NCBI GenBank assembly: GCA_035518635.1
Contig: DATIXI010000039.1
Coordinates: 58,356 to 122,355, forward strand
DNA length: 64,000 nucleotides
Source: AC-32 sp035518635
GTDB taxonomy: Bacteria; Actinomycetota; Thermoleophilia; Gaiellales; Gaiellaceae
Direction: 5' to 3'
Positions 41,042 to 49,441 of this stretch are shown here, in pieces (the first letter of the stretch is position 1; each line of letters starts with the position of its first letter). The translations under genes and the position numbers were made by a program. The notes beneath the pieces are model-generated. The model was not told the origin of the DNA. It saw only the letters and a list, made by a program, of their open reading frames with translations, and ran no database searches.

Positions 41042-41947
41042 TCAGGTCAGCGCGAGGATCAACGCGGCGGTCACGATCCAGAGGGCGATGTCGACCAGGA
41101 TCGGGACGTCGGTCAGGAGCACCTGCTCGGGCTCCTCGCCGAGATCGTCGCGGTGGACGAGGAGGAGGTAGCGGAAGATCCCGAAGATGACGAACGGGAT
41201 CGTCACCATCAGGGCCTTCGAGTCGCGCGCCGTGAACGTGTAGAGCGAGTACGCGATCACCGTCGAGGCGGCGACGACCGAGACGAGCTGATCGACGAGC
41301 TCGAGCGAGTAGCCCTCGAGCACGGGCCGGCCCGGGGTCTCGCGGGCGCCGACGAGCACCAGCTCGCCGCGCCGCTTGGCCAGCGCGAGGAAGAGCGCGA
41401 GCAGAACCGTGCAGAGCAGGAGCCAGGGCGAGATCCGCACGTCGACGGCCTCGGCGCCGGCCGCGGCGCGGATCACGAACAGCCCGGCGATCACGAAGAC
41501 GTCGACGAGTACGACGTGCTTGAGCCCGAACGAGTAGCCGACCTGGAGCGCGGCGAACGCGACCAGCAGCGCGACCGATCCGGGCCCGAGCCAGCCCGCG
41601 ATCGCCAGCGCGCAGGCCGCGAGGACGAGCGCGGCGATCAGCGCGCCCCGGGGCGAGAGCTCGCCACGGGCTATGGGGCGCTGGCGCTTGACCGGGTGGA
41701 GCCGGTCCTGCTCGACGTCACGCACGTCGTTCAGCAGGTAGGCGGAGCTGGAGACGGCGCAGTACGCGACGAAGGCGGCGCAGGCTTCGGCCCAGCGGAC
41801 CGGGTCGTCGAGCTTCGCCGCGAAGACGATCCCGGCGAACACGAGCAGGTTCTTCGGCCACTGGCGCGGGCGCAGCGCCGCCACCAGCGCGCGCACGGGC
41901 GAGCGGCGGCGCGGCAGCTCGACGAGCTCGTGAGCGGGGACGCCCAT
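41042..41947 (-). CDS. UbiA-family prenyltransferase, decaprenyl-phosphate phosphoribosyltransferase-like
   Basis: A 301-residue polytopic membrane enzyme. The first Asp motif is NDVRDVEQDRLHP, followed by KRQRPIARGELSPRGAL, a combination typical of decaprenyl-phosphate phosphoribosyltransferases (the Rv3806c type), which make the arabinose donor precursor for wall polysaccharides. LRPRQWPKNLLVFAG near the N terminus supports this. It lies 14 bp after the histidine kinase gene and before the flippase-like gene, so the pair may act on a polyprenyl-linked sugar. Substrate is inference. Confidence 0.82.
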   Translation of the reverse strand: MGVPAHELVELPRRRSPVRALVAALRPRQWPKNLLVFAGIVFAAKLDDPVRWAEACAAFVAYCAVSSSAYLLNDVRDVEQDRLHPVKRQRPIARGELSPRGALIAALVLAACALAIAGWLGPGSVALLVAFAALQVGYSFGLKHVVLVDVFVIAGLFVIRAAAGAEAVDVRISPWLLLCTVLLALFLALAKRRGELVLVGARETPGRPVLEGYSLELVDQLVSVVAASTVIAYSLYTFTARDSKALMVTIPFVIFGIFRYLLLVHRDDLGEEPEQVLLTDVPILVDIALWIVTAALILALT

Positions 41948-41961
41948 CGCAGGGATTCTGA

Positions 41962-43335
41962 CTACTCCGGGTAGGAGGGGAGGATCAGCTCGAAGCGGCT
42001 GCCGGCCTCGTCCGAGCTCTCGAGGGTCAAGCGGCCCCCGAGCGCGACGGCCAGCTCGCTCGAGATCGCCAGGCCCAGCCCGGTGCCGCCGCCGTCGCGT
42101 GACCAGAACGGGCGGAAGATCCGCTCCTGCTCGTTCGCATTGATGCCGGGCCCGCTGTCGCCCACCGCGACCTGCACCCGCGCCCCGGCCGCGCTCAGCT
42201 CGAGGTCGACCCGCCCGCCGTCCGGCGTCCAGCGGAAGGCGTTCGAGAGCAGGTTCGAGACGATCTGCAGCACGCGGTCGCCGTCCGAGACGATCACCGG
42301 CTTGGCCTTCACGCTCAGCTCGTAGTCGATCTCCCGCCGCCTCGCCTCTTCGCTGAACGTGCTGTATGCGCGATCGATGAGCCGCTCCATCTCGACCTCC
42401 TCGTGGAGGACCGTGAACCGATGCGCGTCGAGCTTTGCGAGGTCGAGCACGTCGCCGACCAGCCGCTCGAGCCGCTGCGCCTCCGCGGCGATCACCGTCA
42501 GCGACGCGGTCCGCATCTCCTCGTCGGTCACGACACCCTCACGGAGCGCCTCCACGTGCCCGCGGATCGCGGTCAACGGCGTCCGGAGCTCGTGCGACAC
42601 GCTCATCAGGAAGCCGCGCTCGAGCTCCTCCGCCTCCGAGAGCCGCACCGCCATCCGGCGGAAGCTCTCGGCGAGGTCGCCGATCTCGCCGCCTCCGCGG
42701 ACCTCGGGCATGTCGACGTCGTAGCTGCCGCGCGCGATCTCGTCGGCCGCCCGGGAGAGATCCAGCACCGGCTCGGTGATGCGACGCGAGAGATAGACGC
42801 CAAGGCCGGCGGCCACCACGACGCCGGCCGCAAAGGCGATCAGGAGCCGCTCGATCAGGGCGAGCCAGTGCTGTCGCAGCACCGTCTTCGGCTTCGCCAG
42901 GACGATCACGCCGAAGGTCTGCGCCCCGACCTTGAGCGGCCGAGCGACCGCGAGGAACGTCTGTCCCTCCGGCGAGGTGAACCGGAACCGCGTGACCGGT
43001 TGCGCGCGGGCCTTCGCGAGATCGAGCGAGCCCTTGGGAAGCCTCCTGAAGACCGGCTTCTGGCCGGGGAAGAGGCTGACGCCTGAGTAGTAGATCCGGT
43101 CGCCGGTCGCGAGCTCGAGGCGCGCAGCGGAGAGGCGCTTGAACCCGGCCTGGCGCGCGTAGAGCTCCGTCAGCCCTCGCGCCTCCCGCGCGAGCTCGCC
43201 GTACGCCTGCGCGCGGGCCCGGTTCTCTGCGTAGCCGCGGAAGAGCCGGAGCGCGATGGCCGCCGAGACGAGGCCGGCCACCACGACGCCGAGCAGGAAG
43301 AACGCCGGGAGCTGGAAGCGCAGCGACCGGAGCAT
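41962..43335 (-). CDS. Sensor histidine kinase (HAMP-HisKA-HATPase)
   Basis: A 457-residue membrane kinase. Helix 1 lies at about residues 9-30, an extracytoplasmic sensor domain spans 31-158, helix 2 lies at 160-182, then a HAMP linker, the HisKA box with phosphoacceptor His248 in SVSHELRTPLTA, and the ATPase domain with N box NLLSNAFRW, GDSGPGI and GTGLGLAI. It is 13 bp downstream of its response regulator. The signal is unknown; the operon's first gene codes for a secreted protein that could be sensed or regulated. Confidence 0.94.
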   Translation of the reverse strand: MLRSLRFQLPAFFLLGVVVAGLVSAAIALRLFRGYAENRARAQAYGELAREARGLTELYARQAGFKRLSAARLELATGDRIYYSGVSLFPGQKPVFRRLPKGSLDLAKARAQPVTRFRFTSPEGQTFLAVARPLKVGAQTFGVIVLAKPKTVLRQHWLALIERLLIAFAAGVVVAAGLGVYLSRRITEPVLDLSRAADEIARGSYDVDMPEVRGGGEIGDLAESFRRMAVRLSEAEELERGFLMSVSHELRTPLTAIRGHVEALREGVVTDEEMRTASLTVIAAEAQRLERLVGDVLDLAKLDAHRFTVLHEEVEMERLIDRAYSTFSEEARRREIDYELSVKAKPVIVSDGDRVLQIVSNLLSNAFRWTPDGGRVDLELSAAGARVQVAVGDSGPGINANEQERIFRPFWSRDGGGTGLGLAISSELAVALGGRLTLESSDEAGSRFELILPSYPE

Positions 43336-43348
43336 GTCCCCGGTGGTG

Positions 43349-44053
43349 TTAGGCGCTCACGGCCGTATCCCTCGCGGGAGCGACCTTGTAGCCGACCCCC
43401 CACACGGTGACGATCGGCGAGGCGTCTCCGAGCTTGCGCCGGATCTGCCGGACGTGCACGTCGACGGTGCGGGTGTCGCCCGCGAAGGTGTAGCCCCAGA
43501 CCCGCTCGAGCAGCTGGTCGCGCGTGAGCACGATCCCCCGGTGGTCGAGCAGCTCCCACAGGAGGTCGAACTCCTTCGGCGCGAGCTGGATCTCCTGGTC
43601 GCCCACGCGCACCTCCCGCCGACCTGCGTCGATCTCGAGCTTGCCGTGCGTGATCTGCTTCGTCTCGGGCTCGCGCCGCTCGGGGACCGACCGACGCAGG
43701 ATCGACTTCACGCGGGCGACGAGCTCGCGCGGGTTGAACGGCTTCGTCAGGTAGTCGTCGGCACCGACCTCGAGCCCGATGATCTTGTCCACGTCCTCGT
43801 CGCGCGCGGTCAGCATCAGGATCGGGATGTCCGAGTTCCGCCGGATGCGACGACAGACCTCGATCCCGTCGATGTCGGGCAGCATCAGGTCGAGGACGAT
43901 CAGGTCGGGTCGCTCGTCCGCGACGCCCTCGAGCGCCTCCTGCCCGGTTCCGACCGTGCGGATCTTGTAGCCGGCGTTCTTCAGGTAGAGCGCGACGAAG
44001 GAGGCGATGGACGTCTCGTCTTCGACAACCAGAACCGACTGCACCTGGGCCAC
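43349..44053 (-). CDS. OmpR-family response regulator
   Basis: A 234-residue regulator with intact receiver: acidic Glu11-Asp12, acceptor Asp55 in LIVLDLMLPDIDG, Thr in LTARDE and Lys in TKPF. The C-terminal winged helix contains LAPKEFDLLWELLDHRGIVLTRDQLLERVWGY and the recognition region RTVDVHVRQIRRKLG. GTG 44053 is 25 bp after the secreted-protein gene and just before the kinase gene, so the three form one operon. Confidence 0.95.
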   Translation of the reverse strand: MAQVQSVLVVEDETSIASFVALYLKNAGYKIRTVGTGQEALEGVADERPDLIVLDLMLPDIDGIEVCRRIRRNSDIPILMLTARDEDVDKIIGLEVGADDYLTKPFNPRELVARVKSILRRSVPERREPETKQITHGKLEIDAGRREVRVGDQEIQLAPKEFDLLWELLDHRGIVLTRDQLLERVWGYTFAGDTRTVDVHVRQIRRKLGDASPIVTVWGVGYKVAPARDTAVSA

Positions 44054-44078
44054 TCCCTCAGGATGCCAGAGACGGCCG

Positions 44079-44564
44079 TCAGCGCTTGGTCTTCGTCGTC
44101 CCGAGCGCGAAGACCGTGGGGACGTCGGGCAGGGACGTGTACGGCGCGTCGTCCAGCGACATCACGCCGTCGGGAAGGCCGTTGTCGCCGCCCCCGTCCA
44201 CTGTCAGCGTTCCGCGACCGACCGCGGACATGAAGATCCCGCTCCCCTGGACGAAGACCGTGTAGCGGCCGTTGAGCGCCCGGAAGGTCAGCTTCTTGCC
44301 GGTGCAGACCGTGACGTGCGCGTTGAGCTGCTTGAGCGACTTGCAGTGCCGGAACTCGGGGGTCAGCCCGTCGAACAGGTTCTGGTCGCGGATCCGGACC
44401 TTGCCGTTCGCGAGGCGGCCGACGGCCGTCCCCTTGAAGTTCAGGGTGATCTTGCCCCGGCCGCGCTGGACCGAGAGCGTCCCGTCCGACGCCTTTCCGG
44501 CCGGAGCAGCGGCGGGCAGCGCAAGCGCGGCGCCAAGAACGACAGCGAGGAGCGTCCACCCCAT
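44079..44564 (-). CDS. Secreted hypothetical protein, first gene of a two-component operon
   Basis: A 161-residue exported protein with signal peptide at 1 to about 22 (LLAVVLGAALALPAAAPAG). The mature part is predicted beta-rich (DGTLSVQRGRGKITLNFKG, GTLTVDGGGDNG) with two cysteines at about residues 73 and 87 that could pair. Family not recognised. It heads an operon with the response regulator and histidine kinase, a place often held by accessory sensors or targets. Confidence 0.75.
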   Translation of the reverse strand: MGWTLLAVVLGAALALPAAAPAGKASDGTLSVQRGRGKITLNFKGTAVGRLANGKVRIRDQNLFDGLTPEFRHCKSLKQLNAHVTVCTGKKLTFRALNGRYTVFVQGSGIFMSAVGRGTLTVDGGGDNGLPDGVMSLDDAPYTSLPDVPTVFALGTTKTKR

Positions 44565-44596
44565 GGATCGGAGTATCTGGCGCGCGGGTGAGTTCG

Positions 44597-44625
44597 CTAT
44601 AAGCGGCCTGTTAGGAAACCGTAAA
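44597..44625 (-). promoter_or_regulatory. Promoter of the secreted protein / two-component operon
   Basis: TTTACG (44625-44620), 17-bp spacer, TTATAG (44602-44597) on the minus strand; leader about 28 nt. CTTTAC and CCTAAC begin 11 bp apart across the -35 and spacer and could be the operon's own regulator site. Confidence 0.6.
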
Positions 44626-44633
44626 GAGCGCTT

Positions 44634-45494
44634 CTAGCTCGGTGGCTCGTACTCGTAGAACCCGCGGCCGCTCTTCCGCCCGAGCCGGCCCGCCTCCCTC
44701 ATCTCGACGAGGCGCTGCGGCGGGGCCATCCGCTCCTCGCCGAGCGCAGCGTGAAGGGCCTCGGACGCGTGCACGTGAACGTCGACTCCGATCAGGTCGA
44801 TCAGGGCACACGGCCCGATCGGCCAGTTCGCGCCGAAGCGCATCGCCCGGTCGACGTCGTCTGGCGTGACTCGGGCCTCGTCGAGGACGCGCACACAGTC
44901 GTTCAGGAGCGGGATCAGGATCCGGTTGACGATGAAGCCGGGCGTGTCGTTGCATGCGACGGGCTCCTTGCCGATCCGCTGCGCGAACGCATAGACGGCG
45001 TCGAAGACCTCGTCGCTCGTGCGCGCGGTGCGGACGACCTCGACGAGCGGCAGCACCGGCGCCGGGTTGAAGAAGTGCATCCCGACGACGCGCTCCTGGT
45101 GTCTCGCCGCGTCCGCGATCTGGGTGACGGAGAGCGCCGACGTGTTCGTCGCGAGAATCGCCTCGGGCGCGACGATCGCGTCGAGCTCGGCGAAGAGGCC
45201 TCGTTTGACGTCGAGGTCCTCGAACGCGGCCTCGATCACGAGCCCGCAGGACGCGAGCTCCGCCAGGTCGGTGACGAGGCAGAGCCTCCCGAGCGCGGCG
45301 TCCTTCTCCTCGGCCGTCATCCGGCCCTTCTCGACGCCGCGCGAGAGGTAGTGGTCGATCCGCCGGCGCGCTGCCTCGCCGAGCTGCGGCTCGACCTCGC
45401 GCCCGATCACCTCGAGCCCCTCCTGCAGGCAGACCTGGGCGATCCCCGAGCCCATCGTCCCGAGCCCGACCACGCCGACGCGAGCAATCTCCAC
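44634..45494 (-). CDS. 3-hydroxyacyl-CoA (3-hydroxybutyryl-CoA) dehydrogenase
   Basis: NAD-dependent beta-oxidation or butanoate-pathway enzyme. The 286 residues begin with the Rossmann motif VGVVGLGTMGSGIAQV, carry the family signature HFFNPAPVLPLVEVVRT and the catalytic His-Glu pair, and end with GRKSGRGFYEYE. The start GTG 45494 follows TAGGAT by 8 nt. An 18-bp perfect palindrome sits in its -35 zone. The thiolase gene lies just upstream on the same strand, consistent with a fatty-acid or polyhydroxybutyrate-type pathway. Confidence 0.94.
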   Translation of the reverse strand: MEIARVGVVGLGTMGSGIAQVCLQEGLEVIGREVEPQLGEAARRRIDHYLSRGVEKGRMTAEEKDAALGRLCLVTDLAELASCGLVIEAAFEDLDVKRGLFAELDAIVAPEAILATNTSALSVTQIADAARHQERVVGMHFFNPAPVLPLVEVVRTARTSDEVFDAVYAFAQRIGKEPVACNDTPGFIVNRILIPLLNDCVRVLDEARVTPDDVDRAMRFGANWPIGPCALIDLIGVDVHVHASEALHAALGEERMAPPQRLVEMREAGRLGRKSGRGFYEYEPPS

Positions 45495-45502
45495 GGCTAT
45501 CG

Positions 45503-45508
45503 ATCCTA
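45503..45508 (-). promoter_or_regulatory. -10 element of the hydroxyacyl-CoA dehydrogenase gene
   Basis: TAGGAT on the minus strand ends 8 nt before GTG 45494. Confidence 0.5.
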
Positions 45509-45518
45509 CGGATTCCGT

Positions 45519-45536
45519 TTCACGCGTACGCGTGAA
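45519..45536. promoter_or_regulatory. Perfect 18-bp palindrome, operator candidate
   Basis: TTCACGCGTACGCGTGAA equals its own reverse complement. Its centre is about 32 bp upstream of the expected start site of the dehydrogenase gene, where a TetR-type repressor would block polymerase. Confidence 0.6.
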
Positions 45537-45548
45537 CCTGCTCCCCCG

Positions 45549-45563
45549 GGGGCCTTCGGCCCC
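45549..45563 (-). terminator. GC-rich hairpin downstream of thiolase
   Basis: GGGGCC and GGCCCC flank a TTC loop, giving a six-base all-GC stem in the 156-bp gap after the thiolase gene. There is no clear T-run on either side, so termination is only possible. Confidence 0.35.
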
Positions 45564-45594
45564 TTGCCCCCGGCTTCGAGGGTAGCGGCGAAAT

Positions 45595-45612
45595 CGTCAC
45601 AGGTGCGTGACG
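45595..45612. repeat. Inverted repeat CGTCAC-N6-GTGACG
   Basis: CGTCAC (45595-45600) and GTGACG (45607-45612) form perfect 6-bp arms around 6 bp. It lies between thiolase and dehydrogenase genes and is a second possible regulator site. Confidence 0.4.
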
Positions 45613-45650
45613 CCTTTGTGCCGGATGTGGGACTTCGTCCCCGACCCGGG

Positions 45651-46796
45651 CTAGACGCGCTCGATCACCGCGGCGATCGCCTGGCCGAAGCCGATGCACA
45701 TCGTCGCCAGGCCGTAGCGCCCGTCGCGGCGCTCGAGCTCGTTCAGCAGCGTCGCGGTGATTCGCGCGCCCGTCGCGCCGAGTGGATGGCCGAGCGAGAT
45801 CCCGCCTCCGTTCGGGTTCACGTCGGCAGCCCGCCCCTCCAGGCCCGAGTCCCGCACGAACTGGAGCGCGACCGACGCAAACGCCTCGTTCACCTCGACT
45901 ACGCCGATGTCGTCCCAGCCGAGCCCGGCCCGCGCCAGCGCGCGCTCGGACGCCTGCGGATTCCCGTGCAGCATCAGGCGCGGGTCGACCCCGGCCAGGC
46001 CGAACGAGACGAACCTCGCGCGCGCCTCGAGGCCGAGCCGGGAGCAGGCAGCCTCGCTCGCGATCAGCACGGCCGCCGCACCGTCGCAGATCTGGCTCGA
46101 GTTGCCCGCAGTGACCCGCCCGTCCGGCACGAACGCGGGCTTCAGGGCGGCCAGAGCCTCCGGCGAGGTGTCGATCCGCGGCGTCTCGTCCACCGCGAAG
46201 ACCGTCCCCACGTGCGGGTTCGCCACCTCGACCGGCACGATCTCGTCCTCGAACCGGCCCTCGTCGATGGCGGAGAGCGCGCGCCGGTGCGACTCGTACG
46301 AGTACGCGTCGAGCTCCTCACGCGAGAAGCCCCACTCCTCCGCTATCAGCTCGGCCGAGATCCCCTGCGGCACGATCTCCCACCGCTCGAGGAGCCCATC
46401 CGAGAGGTCTCCCCCGCTCGAGCCCATCGGCACGCGCGACATCGACTCGACTCCGGCCGCGACGACGAGGTCGAGCTGCCGCGACCAGACCGCCGCGGCC
46501 GCGTTGAAGCAGCACTGCATCGAGGAGCCGCACTGCCGATCGACGGTCGCCCCCGGGACCGAGTCCGGCCAGCCGGCGACGAGCGGCGCCATCCGGCCGA
46601 TGTTCCACCCCTGCTCGCCCACCTGCGAGACGCAGCCCATCTGGACGTCCTCGACCTCGGCAGGATCGAGCTCTTGCCGCGCCACGAGGCCGTTCAGCAC
46701 CTGGCCCACGAGCTCGTCCGCGCGGACGCTCGCGAGCGTCCCGTTGCGCTTGCCGATGGGCGACCGGACCGCGTCGACGATCAGCGCATCAGCCAT
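45651..46796 (-). CDS. Acetyl-CoA C-acyltransferase (thiolase)
   Basis: Cleaves 3-ketoacyl-CoA or condenses acetyl-CoA. The 381 residues carry the acyl-Cys motif QCGSSMQCCFNAA, NPNGGGISLGHPLGATGAR with the catalytic His, and the terminal CIGFGQAIAAV with the second Cys. ATG 46796 follows TACGCT by 7 nt. Its start overlaps the end of the frameshifted cyclase gene by 8 bp. Together with the dehydrogenase downstream it forms the core of a beta-oxidation module, but no acyl-CoA dehydrogenase or enoyl hydratase is present here. Confidence 0.95.
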   Translation of the reverse strand: MADALIVDAVRSPIGKRNGTLASVRADELVGQVLNGLVARQELDPAEVEDVQMGCVSQVGEQGWNIGRMAPLVAGWPDSVPGATVDRQCGSSMQCCFNAAAAVWSRQLDLVVAAGVESMSRVPMGSSGGDLSDGLLERWEIVPQGISAELIAEEWGFSREELDAYSYESHRRALSAIDEGRFEDEIVPVEVANPHVGTVFAVDETPRIDTSPEALAALKPAFVPDGRVTAGNSSQICDGAAAVLIASEAACSRLGLEARARFVSFGLAGVDPRLMLHGNPQASERALARAGLGWDDIGVVEVNEAFASVALQFVRDSGLEGRAADVNPNGGGISLGHPLGATGARITATLLNELERRDGRYGLATMCIGFGQAIAAVIERV

Positions 46797-48134
46797 CGAC
46801 CACAGCGTATAGCCGCCATTCGCCCGGGACGCCCTTCAGCTCCCGGACACCCCGGTCGAGGAACGCGATCCCCGACCCGGCCACGAGGTCCTTCACCGTC
46901 GACGAGACCACGACCTCCCCCGGGCCAGCCTCCGCGGCCACCCGCGCGCCGGTGTGGACTGCGATCCCGCCGACCTTGCCCTCGATCAGCTCCACTCGCC
47001 GGTGTGGAGCCCGGCCCGCAGGGTCACGCCGAGCGGTCTGACGCCGTCGCGGATCGCGCAGGCGCACCTGATCGCCCGCGCCGGGCCGTCGAAGGTCGCG
47101 AGGAAGCCGTCGCCCGCCGTGTCGACCTCGGTCCCGCGAAAGTTCTCGAGCTGCCGTCGCACCTCGGCGTGGTGCGACTCCAGGACGGCGCGCCAGCGCC
47201 GGTCGCCCAGCTCGGCCGCCTGGTCGGTCGACCCGACGATGTCGGTGAAGAGCACCGTCGCGAGGACGCGCTCGGCCTCGGGCGCCCGCCGCGCGCCCGT
47301 CAGGAACGCCTCGACCTCGTCGAGGACCGCGTCCTGGTCGCCGAGCCACGGCAGGTGGTCGTCGCCGGGAAGCTCGGCCAGGCGCGCGCCAGGGATGTGG
47401 TCGGCGATGTAGCGGCTCGGGGCCGCGAACGTCTCGTGCTCGCGGTGAACCACGAGCGTCGGCACCCGGACCGACGGCAACACGTGCCGCACGTCGATCT
47501 CGGAGTTCATGCCCAGCAGCGCCGCGGCCGCGGCCGGGCTGCCACCGCGAGCCATCCTCTGCCCGTAGGCGCGGATCACGGACTCGTCGCCCGCCAGAGC
47601 CGGCGCCATGCGCTCGATGAAGACCCGCGCGTAACCGTTGGGCCAGTCGCTCTCGACGAGCTCGACTCGCGCGCGGAGCTCGTCCGGGTCGTTCCCGATC
47701 GGAAAGTCGGGCGTCGCGAGGTACTTCGGAAAGCCACCCATCAGGACGAGCGCGCTGCAGCGCTCCGGGTGGGTCGCGGCGAAGAGCGTGCACATCGGGA
47801 CGCCCTCCGAGATCCCGATCAGCGCCGCCCGCTCCGACCCGACCGCGTCCATGACGGCGCGCACGTCGTCCACCCGCGTCTCCAGTCCCGGGAGCTCGTC
47901 GGGCGGGACGCGGTCCGACAGCCCGGTGCCCCGCTTGTCGAAGAGGATCAGCCGCGAGAACGAGCCGAGCCGCCGGTAGAAGCGGGCCGTCGCCGGGTCG
48001 TCCCAGCCCGGGTCGAACGCGAAGATCCATCCGATCACGAGGACGACGTCGATCGGCCCGTCGCCCACAACCTGGTAGGCGATGTTGCAGTCGCCGCTCT
48101 TCGCGAAGCGCGTCTCAGGCGCCCCGGACTGCAT
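46789..48134 (-). pseudogene. Alpha/beta-hydrolase--class III cyclase fusion, frameshifted (copy 1)
   Basis: Paralog of the next gene. The first frame (48134 to 46986) codes for 382 residues: an alpha/beta-hydrolase with nucleophile Ser109 in GISEG and a His in PGDDHLPW, then a class III cyclase start (FTDIVGSTD, EVDTAGDGFLATF) ending at GLHTGEWS. The other frame continues the homology (ELIEGKVGGIAV onward to WRLYAVVDG) up to 46789. Comparison with copy 2 shows one base missing: GAGTG-GAGCTG against GAATGCGAGCTC, near 46993. Truncation removes about 66 residues, including the arginine of the cyclase C-terminal helix. Genuine mutation, assembly error or programmed slippage cannot be separated from one sequence. 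Confidence 0.85.
46804..46809 (-). promoter_or_regulatory. Leaderless -10 element of thiolase
   Basis: TACGCT on the minus strand ends 7 nt before ATG 46796, inside the end of the cyclase pseudogene. Confidence 0.45.
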
Positions 48135-49428
48135 ACAGCCTCCACTCGCCGGGAACGCCCTTCAGCTCGTGCTCCCCGCGCTCCTCGAACTCGATCCCCG
48201 AGCCGGCCACGAGATCCTTCACGGTCTGCGAGACGAGCACCTCGCCGCCGCTCGCTTCCGCAGCGACCCGGGCGCCGATCGAGACGGCGATGCCCGCGAC
48301 CTTGTCGTCGTGGAGCTCGCATTCGCCCGTGTGTACGCCCGCGCGGACCTCCAACCCCAGCCCACGCACGCCCTCCACGACCGCCTCCGCGCACCGGATC
48401 GCGCGGGCCGGCCCGTCGAAGGTTGCGAAGAAGCCGTCACCGGCGGTGTCCCTCTCGCCGCCCCGGAAGCGAACGAGCTCGCGCCGGACGAGCGCATGGT
48501 GCCGGCCGAGCAGCTCCGTCCAGCCTGCGTCGCCGAGACGAGCCGCGTGCTCGGTGGAGCCGACGATGTCCGTAAACAGGAGCGTCGCGAGCACCGTGTC
48601 AGGTACCACGGGCGCGCTGCCCCCCGCGACGAAGCGCTCGACCTCCTCCGGAATCTCGGGCGAGAGGAATATGCCCCAGTAGTCGTCGCCCGAGACCCGG
48701 AGCGACTGTGCGCCGTGAATCAGCCCCGCGACGGCGCGAGCGTCCTCTTCCAGGCACGGGCGGTAAAGGACGAGCGTCCGGGCGTGGACGGCCGGAAGAA
48801 CGTGACGGAGGTCCGTCTCGGACCAGGCGCGGTTCAGCGCGTACGCGACGGCCGGAGTCGCGCCGACCCGGAGCCAGTTGGCGAACCAGAGCCGGTCCTC
48901 GTCGTCGGCGAGGAGCGTTGGACACACCTCCCGCAGGACCTCGTCGCAGTACTCCTGCGTCCCCCATCGTTCCCGCAGCTGCGCCATCTCGCGCTCGAAG
49001 TCCGGCGGGGCCGGCGACTCGGAGTGCTCCCCGCGCGCCGCCGGATGGAACAGGGCGAGAGCCTGCGTCCGCTCCGGATAGCTCGCCGCGTGAAGGGCCG
49101 CGAGAGAGCAGCCGTCGTGGGAGCCGAGCAGCACGGCCTTCTCGGAACCGGCGGCTTCGAGCACCGCGTGCAGGTCCTCCATCCGGGTCTCCAGGGCCGG
49201 GTACTGGCCCCCCAGGTCGGAGAGGCCCGTCCCGCGCTTGTCGAAGAGGATGAGGCGAAACGAGGTCGCCAACGCGTCGTAGAAGCGGCGCCAGTGGGGC
49301 GACTGCCAGCCGTAGACGAGATTCGAGACGTAGTCGGGCACGTAGACGAGGTCGACGTCGCCCTCCCCGACCACCTGGTACGCGATCGCCACGCCACCGC
49401 TCCGCGCATAGCGAACGTCCGGTTGCAC
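48115..49428 (-). CDS. Alpha/beta-hydrolase-like--class III adenylate/guanylate cyclase fusion (copy 2)
   Basis: A 437-residue two-domain signalling protein. Residues 1-265 have the alpha/beta-hydrolase fold, but the nucleophile elbow reads GSHDG, with His104 where Ser is required, and the usual catalytic His region DDH is DDY (Tyr250), so hydrolysis is unlikely; the domain may be a ligand sensor. Residues 275-437 form a class III cyclase with both metal aspartates, Asp287 (FTDIVGST) and Asp331 (DTAGDGFF), and the C-terminal GARVAAEA. GTG 49428 is the start. It overlaps copy 1 by 20 bp. Confidence 0.9.
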   Translation of the reverse strand: MQPDVRYARSGGVAIAYQVVGEGDVDLVYVPDYVSNLVYGWQSPHWRRFYDALATSFRLILFDKRGTGLSDLGGQYPALETRMEDLHAVLEAAGSEKAVLLGSHDGCSLAALHAASYPERTQALALFHPAARGEHSESPAPPDFEREMAQLRERWGTQEYCDEVLREVCPTLLADDEDRLWFANWLRVGATPAVAYALNRAWSETDLRHVLPAVHARTLVLYRPCLEEDARAVAGLIHGAQSLRVSGDDYWGIFLSPEIPEEVERFVAGGSAPVVPDTVLATLLFTDIVGSTEHAARLGDAGWTELLGRHHALVRRELVRFRGGERDTAGDGFFATFDGPARAIRCAEAVVEGVRGLGLEVRAGVHTGECELHDDKVAGIAVSIGARVAAEASGGEVLVSQTVKDLVAGSGIEFEERGEHELKGVPGEWRLYAVRGA

Positions 49429-49441
49429 GAATGCAGTGTCC

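Noticed and set aside
46986..47000. Programmed ribosomal frameshift in cyclase copy 1
   Set aside because: No slippery heptamer or downstream pseudoknot is evident; simple base loss explains the alignment with copy 2.
44751..48575. A 1274-residue open frame on the plus strand opposite the dehydrogenase, thiolase and cyclase genes
   Set aside because: Composition of a shadow frame, no recognisable domains, and the opposite strand holds clear enzymes.
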